This document shows, one piece after another, positions 13,991 through 25,549 of a stretch of DNA of 64,000 bases. Positions within the stretch are counted from its first letter, which is position 1. Every line of letters starts with the position of its first letter. Origin of the DNA: Pteria penguin (lineage: Eukaryota > Mollusca > Bivalvia > Pterioida > Pteriidae); contig CM068587.1 in assembly GCA_035048485.1 (NCBI GenBank), forward strand, positions 45,197,496 through 45,261,495, given 5' to 3'. The notes under the pieces are model-generated. The model had not been told where the DNA came from. It saw only the letters and a list, made by a program, of their open reading frames with translations, and ran no database searches. The translations under genes and the position numbers were made by a program.

Positions 13991-16900
13991 CTGTGAAAGA
14001 TGGTTGACAACATACACTAGATCTTGGGGAGCTGTGTCTTGCTGTGAAGAATCCTGGATGGTGGACCTAGGAAGCAGTGGAAAATATGAGTCAATCTAGG
14101 TAAGGTGAAGAAGGTTTGAATAGAGAATCAAAGCACTGATGGAGACATGGACTCAAGGCGACGATACAAAGTATGGCTCGGAGGTGGCTGGTGAAAAGGG
14201 CGTGAAGATCAAGGAAGGATATAGCTTTTGGCAACAGGCGTGCTTCTGGTTCATTAAGGAGGAGCTGGATGGAGGATGTAGGCTATAGGCAGTGGTGGAT
14301 CCACTCAAGATGACCGATGAAACCAGGATGTGCTGATAGAAAGCATTGTGTTTTGATTCTCTATTTAAATATTTCTTCTCCTTGCTTAGCTTTGACATTC
14401 TGTTAAAGATGGTTGACAACATACACTAGATCTTGGGGAGCTGTGTCTTGCTGTGAGGAATCCTGGATTGGGGCCTTGGAAGCAGTGGAAAATGGGAGTC
14501 AATCTAGGTAAGGTGAAGAAGGTTTGAATAGAGAATCAAAGCACTGATGGAGGCATGGACTCAAATAGATGATGGAAAAAAGGGCTTAGAGGTGGCTGGT
14601 GCTTAGAGGTGGCTGGTGACGAGGGCGTGAAGATCAAAGAAGGATATAGCTTTTGGCAACAGGCGTGCTTCTGGTTCATTAAGGAGGAGCTGGACGGAGG
14701 ATGTAGGCTATCGGCAGTGGTGGATCCACTCAAGATGACAGATGAAACCAGAATGTGCTGATAGAAAGGAGTGTGTTTTGATTCTCTATTTAAATATTTC
14801 TTCTCCTTGCTTAGCTTTGACATTCTGTTAAAGATGGTTGACAACATACACTAGATCTTGGGGAGCTGTGTCTTGCTGTGAAGAATCCTGGATGGTGGAC
14901 AGAGGAAGCAGTGGAAAATGGGAGTCAATCTAGGTAAGGTGAAGAAGGTTTGAATAGAGAATCAAAGCACTGATGGAGACATGGACTCAAGTCGACAATA
15001 CAAAGTATGGCTTAGAGGTGGCTGGTGAGAAGGGCGCGAAGATCAAGGAAGGATATAGCTTTTGGCAACAGGCAAGTTTTTGGTTAATGAAGGAGGAACC
15101 AGACGGAGGATGTAGGCTATAGGCAATGGTGGATCCACTCCATATGACATATGGAACCAGGATGTGCTGATTGAAAGCAGTGGGTTTTGATTCTCTATTT
15201 AAATATTTCTTCTCCTTGCTTAGCTTTGACATTCTGTTAAAGATGGTTGACAACATACACTAGATTTTGGGGAGCTGTGTCTTGCTGTGAAGTATCCTGG
15301 ATGGGGGCCTTGGAAGCAGTGGATGGCAGGAGTCAATCTAGGTAAGGTGAAGAAAGTTTGAATAGAGAATAAAAGCACTGATGGAGACATAGACTCAAGG
15401 CGACGATACAAAGTATGACTCAGAGGTGGCTGGTGACAAAGGTGTGAAGATCAAGGAAGGATATAGCTTTTGGCAACAGGCATGTTTTTGGTTAATGAAG
15501 GAGGAGCTGGACGTAGGATGTAGGCTATAGGCAGTGGTGCATCCACTCCAGATGACAGATGGAACCAGAATGTGCTGATGGAAAGCAGTGTGTTTTGATT
15601 CTCTGTTTAAATATTTCTTCACCTTGCTTAGCTTTGACATTCTGTGAAAGATGGTTGACAACATACACTAGATCTTGGGGAGCTGTGTCTTGCTGTGAGG
15701 ACTCCTGGATGGTGGACCTAGGAAGCAGTGGAAAATATGAGCCAATCTAGGTAAGGTGAAGAAGGTTTGAATAGAGAATCAAAGCACTGATGGAGACATG
15801 GACTCAAGGCGACGATACAAAGTATGACTCAGAGGTGGCTGGTGACAAGGGCGTGAAGATCAAGGAAGGATATAGCTTTTGGCAACAGGCGTGCTTCTGG
15901 TTCATTAAGGAGGAGCTGGACGGAGGATGTAGGCTATAGGCAGTGGTGGATCCACTCAAGATGACCGATGAAACCAGGATGTGCTGATGGAAAGCAGTGT
16001 GTTTTGATTCTCTATTTAAATATTTCTTCTCCTTGCTTAGCTTTGACATTCTGTTAAAGATGGTTGACAACATACACTAGATCTTGGGGAGCTGTGTCTT
16101 GCTGTGAAGAATCCTGGATGGGGGCCTTGGAAGCAGTGGATAACAGGAGTCAATCTAGGTAAGGTGAAGAAAGTTTGAATAGAGAATCAAAGCACTGATG
16201 GAGACATGGACTCAAGTCGACGATACAAAGTATGGCTTAGAGGTGGCTGGTGACAAGGGCGTGAAGATCAAGGAAGGATATAGCTTTTGGCAACAGGCAT
16301 GCTTCTGATTCATTAAGAAGGAGCTGGACGGAGGATGTAGGCTATAGGCAGTGGTGGATCCACTCCAGATGACAGATGGAACCAGGATGTGATGATAGAA
16401 AGCAGTGTCTTTTGATTCTCTATTTAAATATTTCTTCTCCTTGCTTAGCTTTGACATTCTGTTAAAGATGTTTGACAACATACACTAGATCTTGGGGAGC
16501 TGTGTCTTGCTGTGAAGAATCCTGGATGGGGGCCTTGGAAGCAGTGGATGACAGGAGTCAATCTAGGTAAGGTGAAGAAAGTTTGAATAGAGAATCAAAG
16601 CACTGATGGAGACATGGACTCAAGTCGACGATACAAGGTATGGCTCAGAGGTGGCTGGTGACAAGGGCGTGAAGATCAAGGAAGGATATAGCTTTTGGCA
16701 ACAGGCATGTTTTTGGTTAATTAAGGAGGAACCGGACGGAGGATGTAGGCTATAGGCAATGGTGGATCCACTCCAGATGACAGATGGAACCAGGATGTGC
16801 TGATGGAAAGCAGTGTGTTTTGATTCTCTATTTAAATATTTCTTCTCCTTGCTTAGCTTTGACATTCTATTTAAGATGGTTGACAACATACACTAGATCT

Positions 16901-19900
16901 TGGGGAGCTGTGTCTTGCTGTGAAGAATCCTGGATTTGGGCCTTGGAAGCAGTGGATGACAGGAGTCAATCTAGGTAAGGTGAAGAAGGTTTGAATAGAG
17001 AATCAAAGCACTGATGGAGACATGGACTCAAGGCGACGATACAAAGTATGGCTCGGAGGTGGCTGGTGAAAAGGGCGTGAAGATCAAGGAAGGATATAGC
17101 TTTTGGCAACAGGCGTGCTTCTGGTTCATTAAGGAGGAGCTGGACGGAGGATGTAGGCTATAGGCAGTGGTGGATCCACTCCAGATGACAGATGGAACCA
17201 GGATGTGCTGATGGAAAGCAGTGTGTTTTGATTCTCTATTTAAATATTTCTTCTCCTTGCTTAGCTTTGACATTCTGTTAAAGATGGTTGACAACATACA
17301 CTAGATCTTTGGGAGCTGTGTCTTGCTGTGAAGAATCCTGGATGGGGGCCTTGGAAGCAGTGGATGACAGGAGTCAATCTAGGTAAGGTTAAGAAGGTTT
17401 GAATAGAGAATCAAAGCACTGATGGAGACATGGACTCAAGTCGACGATACAAAGTATGGCTCAGAGGTGGCTGGTGACAAGGGCGTGAAGATCAAGGAAG
17501 GATATAGCTTTTGGCAACAGGCGTGCTTCTGGTTCATTAAGGAGGAGCTGGACGGAGGATGTAGGCTATAGGCAGTGGTGGATCCACTCAAGATGACAGA
17601 TGAAACCAGGATGTGCTGATGGAAAGCAGTGTGTTTTGATTCTCTATTTAAATATTTCTTCTCCTTGCTTAGCTTTGACATTCTGTTAAAGATGGTTGAC
17701 AACATACACTAGATCTTGGGGAGCTGTGTCTTGCTGTGAAGAATCCTGGATGGGGGCCTTGGAAGCAGTGGATGACAGGAGTCAATCTAGGTAAGGTGAA
17801 GAAAGTTTGAGTAGAGAATCAAAGCACTGATGGAGACATGGACTCAAGTCGACGATACAAAGTATGGCTCAGAGGTGGCTGGTGACAAGGGCGTGAAGAT
17901 CAAGGAAGGATATAGCTTTTGGCAATAGGCATGCTTCTGGTTCATTAAGGAGGAGCTGGACAGAGGATGTAGGCTATAGGCAGTGGTGGATTCACTCCAG
18001 ATGGAACCAGGATGTGCTGATGGAAAACAGTGTGTTTTGATTCTCTGTTTAAATATTTCTTCTCCTTCCTTAGCTTTGACCTTCTATTTAAGATGGTTGA
18101 CAACATACACTAGATCTTGGGGAGCTGTGCCTTGCTGTGAAGAATCCTGGATTTGGGCCTTGGAAGCAGTGGATGACAGGAGTCAATCTAGGTAAGGTGA
18201 AGAAAGTTTGAATAGAGAATCAAAGCACTGATGGAGACATGGACTCAAGGCGACGATACAAAGTATGACTCAGAGGTGGCTGGTGACAAGGGCGTGAAGA
18301 TCAAGGAAGGATATAGCTTTTGGCAACAGGCATGTTTTTGGTTAATTAAGGAGGAACCGGACGGAGGATGTAGGCTATAGGCAATGGTGGATCCACTCCA
18401 GATGACAGATGGAACCAGGATGTGCTGATAGAAAGCAGTGTCTTTTGATTCTCTATTTAAATATTTCTTCTCCTTGCTTAGCTTTGACATTCTGTTAAAG
18501 ATGGTTGACAACATACACTAGATCTTGGGGAGCTGTGTCTTGCTGTGAAGAATCCTGGATTTGGGCCTTGGAAGCAGTGGATGACAGGAGTCAATCTAGG
18601 TAAGGTGAAGAAAGTTTGAATAGAGAATCAAAGCACTGATGGAGACATGGACTCAAGTCGACGATACAAGGTATGGCTCAGAGGTGGCTGGTGACAAGGG
18701 CGTGAAGATCAAGGAAGGATATAGCTTTTGGCAACAGGCGTGCTTCTGGTTCATTAAGGAGGAGCTGGACGGAGGATGTAGGCTATAGGCAGTGGTGGAT
18801 CCACTCCAGATGACAGATGGAACCAGGATGTGGTGATAGAAAGCAGTGTCTTTTGATTCTCTATTTAAATATTTCTTCTCCTTGCTTAGCTTTGACATTC
18901 TGTTAAAGATGTTTGACAACATACACTAGATCTTGGGGAGCTGTGTCTTGCTGTGAAGAATCCTGGATTTGGGCCTTGGAAGCAGTGGATGACAGGAGTC
19001 AATCTAGGTAAGGTGAAGAAAGTTTGAATAGAGAATCAAAGCACTGATGGAGACATGGACTCAAGTCGACGATACAAAGTATGGCTTAGAGGTGGCTGGT
19101 GACAAGGGCGTGAAGATCAAGGAAGGATATAGCTTTTGGCAACAGGCATGTTTTTGGTTAATTAAGGAGGAACCGGACGGAGGATGTAGGCTATAGGCAA
19201 TGGTGGATCCACTCCAGATGACAGATGGAACCAGGATGTGCTGATGGAAAGCAGTGTGTTTTGATTCTCTATTTAAATATTTCTTCTCCTTGCTTAGCTT
19301 TGACATTCTATTTAAGATGGTTGACAACATACACTAGATCTTGGGGAGCTGTGCCTTGCTGTGAAGAATCCTGGATTTGGGCCTTGGAAGCAGTGGATGA
19401 CAGGAGTCAATCTAGGTAAGGTGAAGAAGGTTTGAATAGAGAATCAAAGCACTGATGGAGACATGGACTCAAGGCGACGATACAAAGTATGGCTCGGAGG
19501 TGGCTGGTGACAAGGGCGTGAAGATCAAGGAAGGAGATAGCTTTTGGCAACAGGCATGTTTTTGGTTAATTAAGCAGGAGCTGGACGGAGGATGTAGGCT
19601 ATAGGCAATGGTGGATCCACTCCAGATGACAGATGGAACCAGGATGTGCTGATGGAAAGCAGTGTGTTTTGATTCTCTATTTAAATATTTCTTCTCCTTG
19701 CTTAGCTTTGACATTCTGTTAAAGATGGTTGACAACATACACTAGATCTTGGGGAGCTGTGTCTTGCTGTGAAGAATCCTGGATTTGGGCCTTGGAAGCA
19801 GTGGATGACAGGAGTCAATCTAGGTAAGGTGAAGAAGGTTTGAATAGAGAATCAAAGCACTGATGGAGACATGGACTCAAGTCGACGATACAAAGTATGG

Positions 19901-22900
19901 CTCAGAGGTGGCTGGTGACAAGGGCGTGAAGATCAAGGAAGGATATAGCTTTTGGCAACAGGCATGTTTTTGGTTACTTAAGGAGGAGCTGGACGGAGAA
20001 TGTAGGCTATAGGCAATGGTGGATCCACTCCAGATGACAGATGTAACCAGGATGTGCTGATGGAAAGCAGTGTGTTTTGATTCTCTATTTAAATATTTCT
20101 TCTCCTTGCTTAGCTTTGACATTCTGTTAAAGATGGTTGACAACATACACTAGATCTTGGGGAGCTGTGTCTTGCTGTGAAGAATCCTGGATGGGGGCCT
20201 TGGAAGCAGTGGATGACAGGAGTCAATCTAGGTAAGGTGAAGAAAGTTTGAATAGAGAATCAAAGCACTGATGGAGATATGGACTCAAGTCGACGATACA
20301 AGGTATGGCTCAGAGGTGGCTGGTGACAAGGGCGTGAAAATCAAGGAAGGATATAGCTTTTGGCAACAGGCATGTTTTTGGTTAATTAAGGAGGAAACGG
20401 ACGGAGGATGTTAGGCTATAGGCAATGGTGGATCCACTCCAGATGACAGATGGAACCAGAATGTGCTGATGGAAAGCAGTGTGTTTTGATTCTCTATTTA
20501 AATATTTCTTCTCCTTCCTTAGCTTTGACATTCTGTGAAAGATGGTTGACAACATACACTAGATCTTGGGGAGCTGTGCCTTGCTGTGAAGAATGCTGGA
20601 TTTGGGCCTTGGAAGGAGTGGATGACAGGAGTCAATCTAGGTAAGGTGAAGAAGGTTTGAATAGAGAATCAAAGCACTGATGGAGACATGGACTCAAGGC
20701 GACGATACAAAGTATGACTCAGAGGTGGCTGGTGACAAGGGCGTGAAGATCAAGGAAGGATATAGCTTTTGGCAACAGGCATGCTTCTGATTCATTAAGA
20801 AGGAGCTGGACGGAGGATGTAGGTTATAGGCAGTGGTGGATCCACTCCAGATGACAGATGGAACCAGGATGTGGTGATAGAAAGCAGTGTCTTTTGATTC
20901 TCTCTTTAAATATTTCTTCTCCTTGCTTAGCTTTGACATTCTGTTAAAGATGTTTGACAACATACACTAGATCTTGGGGAGCTGTGTCTTGCTGTGAAGA
21001 ATCCTGGATGGGGGCCTTGGAAGCAGTGGATGACAGGAGTCAATCTAGGTAAGGTGAAGAAAGTTTGAATAGAGAATCAAAGCACTGATGGAGACATGGA
21101 CTCAAGTCGACGATACAAAGTATGGCTTAGAGGTGGCTGGTGACAAGGGCGTGAAGATCAAGGAAGGATATAGCTTTTGGCAACAGGCATGTTTTTGGTT
21201 AATTAAGGAGGAACCGGACGGAGGATGTAGGCTATAGGCAATGGTGGATCCACTCCAGATGACAGATGGAACCAGGATGTGCTGATAGAAAGCAGTGTCT
21301 TTTGATTCTCTGTTTAAATATTTCTTCTCCTTCCTTAGCTTTGACATTCTATTTAAGATGGTTGACAACATACACTAGATCTTGGGGAGCTGTGCCTTGC
21401 TGTGAAGAATCCTGGATTTGGGCCTTGGAAGCAGTGGATGACAGGAGTCAATCTAGGTAAGGTGAAGAAAGTTTGAATAGAGAATCAAAGCACTGATGGA
21501 GACATGGACTCAAGTCGACGATACAAAGTATGGCTCAGAGGTGGCTGGTGACAAGGGCGTGAAGATCAAGGAAGGATATAGCTTTTGGCAACAGGCATGC
21601 TTCTGATTCATTAAGAAGGAGCTGGACGGAGGATGTAGGTTATAGGCAGTGGTGGATCCACTCCAGATGACAGATGGAACCAGGATGTGGTGATAGAAAG
21701 CAGTGTCTTTTGATTCTCTATTTAAATATTTCTTCTCCTTGCTTAGCTTTGACATTCTGTTAAAGATGTTTGACAACATACACTAGATCTTGGGGAGCTG
21801 TGTCTTGCTGTGAAGAATCCTGGATGGGGGCCTTGGAAGCAGTGGATGACAGGAGTCAATCTAGGTAAGGTGAAGAAAGTTTGAATAGAGAATCAAAACG
21901 ATACAAAGTATGACTCAGAGGTGGCTGGTGACAAGGGCGTGAAGATCAAGGAAGGATATAGCTTTTGGCAACAGGCATGTTTTTGGTTAATTAAGGAGGA
22001 ACCGGACGGAGGATGTAGGCTATAGGCAATGGTGGATCCACTCCAGATGACAGATGGAACCAGGATGTGCTGATGGAAAGCAGTGTGTTTTGATTCTCTA
22101 TTTAAATATTTCTTCTCCTTGCTTAGCTTTGACATTCTGTTGAAGATGGTTGACAACATACACTAGATCTTGGGGAGCTGTGTCTTGCTGTGAAGAATCC
22201 TGGATTTGGGCCTTGGAAGCAGTGGATGACAGGAGTCAATCTAGGTAAGGTGAAGAAGGTTTGAATAGAGAATCAAAGCACTGATGGAGACATGGACTCA
22301 AGGCGACGATACAAAGTATGGCTCGGAGGTGGCTGGTGAAAAAGGCGTAAAGATCAAGGAAGGATATAGCTTTTGGCAACAGGCGTGCTTCTGGTTCATT
22401 AAGGAGGAGCTGGACGTAGGATGTAGGCTTTAGGCAGTGGTGGATCCACTCAAGATGACCGATGAAACCAGGATGTGCTGATGGAAAGCAGTGTGTTTTG
22501 ATTCTCTATTTAAATATTTCTTCTCCTTGCTTAGCTTTGACATTCTGTTAAAGATGGTTGACAACATACACTAGATTTTGGGGAGCTGTGTCTTGCTGTG
22601 AAGAATCCTGGATGGGGGCCTTGGAAGCAGTGGAAAATGGGAGTCAATCTAGGTAAGGTGAAGAAGGTTTGAATAGAGTATCAAAGCACTGATGGAGACA
22701 TGGACTCAAGTCGACGATACAAAGTATGGCTCAGAGGTGGCTGGTGACAAGGGCGTGAAGATCAAGGAAGGATATAGCTTTTGGCAACAGGCGTGCTTCT
22801 GGTTCATTAAGGAGGAGCTGGACGGAGGATGTAGGCTATAGGCAGTGGTGGATCCACTCAAGATGACCGATGAAACCAGGATGTGCTGATGGAAAGCAGT

Positions 22901-25549
22901 GTGTTTTGATTCTCTATTTAAATATTTCTTCTCCTTGCTTAGCTTTGACATTCTGTTAAAGATGGTTGACAACATACACTAGATCTTGGGGAGCTGTGTC
23001 TTGCTGTGAAGAATCCTGGATGGGGGCCTTGGAAGCAGTGGATGACAGGAGTCAATCTAGGTAAGGTGAAGAAGGTTTGAATAGAGAATCAAAGCACTGA
23101 TGGAGACATGGACTCAAGTCGACGATACAAAGTATGGCTCAGAGGTGGCTGGTGACAAGGGCGTGAAGATCAAGGAAGGATATAGCTTTTGGCAACAGGC
23201 ATGCTTCTGATTCATTAAGGAGGAGGTGGACGGAGGATGTAGGCTATAGGCAGTGGTGGATCCACTCCAGATGACAGATGGAACCAGGATGTGCTGATGG
23301 AAAGCAGTGTGTTTTGATTCTCTATTTAAATATTTCTTCTCCTTGCTTAGCTTTGACATTCTGTTAAAGATGGTTGACAACATACACTAGATCTTGGGGA
23401 GCTGTGTCTTGCTGTGAAGAATCCTGGATGGGGGCCTTGGAAGCAGTGGATGACAGGAGTCAATCTAGGTAAGGTGAAGAAAGTTTGAATAGAGAATCAA
23501 AGCACTGATGGAGACATGGACTCAAGGCGACGATACAAAGTATGACTCAGAGGTGGCTGGTGACAAGGGCGTGAAGATCAAGGAAGGATATAGCTTTTGG
23601 CAACAGGCATGCTTCTGATTCATTAAGAAGGAGCTGGACGGAGGATGTAGGTTATAGGCAGTGGTGGATCCACTCCAGATGACAGATGGAACCAGGATGT
23701 GGTGATAGAAAGCAGTGTCTTTTGATTCTCTATTTAAATATTTCTTCTCCTTGCTTAGCTTTGACATTCTGTTAAAGATGTTTGACAACATACACTAGAT
23801 CTTGGGGAGCTGTGTCTTGCTGTGAAGAATCCTGGATGGGGGCCTTGGAAGCAGTGGATGACAGGAGTCAATCTAGGTAAGGTGAAGAAAGTTTGAATAG
23901 AGAATCAAAGCACTGATGGAGACATGGACTCAAGTCGACGATACAAGGTATGGCTCAGAGGTGGCTGGTGACAAGGGCGTGAAGATCAAGGAAGGATATA
24001 GCTTTTGGCAACAGGCATGTTTTTGGTTAATTAAGGAGGAACCGGACGGAGGATGTAGGCTATAGGCAATGGTGGATCCACTCCAGATGACAGATGGAAC
24101 CAGGATGTGCTGATAGAAAGCAGTGTGTTTTGATTCTCTATTTAAATATTTCTTCTCCTTGCTTAGCTTTGACATTCTATTTAAGATGGTTGACAACATA
24201 CACTAGATCTTGGGGAGCTGTGCCTTGCTGTGAAGAATCCTGGATTTGGGCCTTGGAAGCAGTGGATGACAGGAGTCAATCTAGGTAAGGTGAAGAAGGT
24301 TTGAATAGAGAATCAAAGCACTGATGGAGGCATGGACTCAAATAGATGATGGAAAAAAGGGCTTAGAGGTGGCTGGTGACAAGGGCGTGAAGATCAAAGA
24401 AGGATATAGCTTTTGGCAACAGGCGTGCTTCTGGTTCATTAAGGAGGAGCTGGACGGAGGATGTAGGCTATCGGCAGTGGTGGATCCACTCAAGATGACA
24501 GATGAAACCAGAATGTGCTGATAGAAAGCAGTGTGTTTTGATTCTCTATTTAAATATTTCTTCTCCTTGCTTAGCTTTGACATTCTGTTAAAGATGGTTG
24601 ACAACATACACTAGATCTTGGGGAGCTGTGTCTTGCTGTGAAGAATCCTGGATGGGGGCCTTGGAAGCAGTGGATGACAGGAGTCAATCTAGGTAAGGTG
24701 AAGAAGGTTTGAATAGAGAATCAAAGCACTGATGGAGACATGGACTCAAGTCGACGATACAAAGTATGGCTCAGAGGTGGCTGGTGACAAAGGCGTGAAG
24801 ATCAAGGAAGGATATAGCTTTTGGCAACAGGCATGTTTTTGGTTAATTAAGGAGGAACCGGACGGAGGATGTAGGCTATAGGCAATGGTGGATCCACTCC
24901 AGATGACAGATGGAACCAGAATGTGCTGATGGAAAGCAGTGTGTTTTGATTCTCTATTTAAATATTTCTTCTCCTTCCTTAGCTTTGACATTCTGTGAAA
25001 GATGGTTGACAACATACACTAGATCTTGGGGAGCTGTGTCTTGCTGTGAAGAATCCTGGATGGTGGACCTAGGAAGCGGTGGAAAATATGAGTCAATCTA
25101 GGTAAGGTGAAGAAGGTTTGAATAGAGAATCAAAGCACTGATGGAGACATGGACTCAAGACGACGATACAAAGTATGACTCAGAGGTGGCTGGTGACAAG
25201 GGCGTGAAGATCAAGGAAGGATATAGCTTTTGGCAACAGGCGTGCTTCTGGTTCATTAAGGAGGAGCTGGATGGAGGATGTAGGCTATAGGCAGTGGTGG
25301 ATCCACTCCAGATGACAGATGGAACCAGGATGTGCTGATGGAAAGCAGTGGGTTTTGATTCTCTATTTAAATATTTCTTCTCCTTGCTTAGCTTTGACAT
25401 TCTGTTAAAGATGTTTGACAACATACACTATATCTTGGGGAGCTGTGTCTTGCTGTGAAGAATCCTGGATGGGGGCCTTGGAAGCAGTGGATGACAGGAG
25501 TCAATTTAGGTAAGGTGAAGAAGGTTTGAATAGAGAATCAAAGCACTGA

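Noticed and set aside
3109..25424. About 50 repeated 89-codon open frames on the minus strand of the satellite, beginning MLSTIF
   Set aside because: They recur because the monomers are nearly identical. Changes hit all codon positions by eye, there is no recognisable domain, and some copies run on or are broken. A gene family would need transcript evidence.
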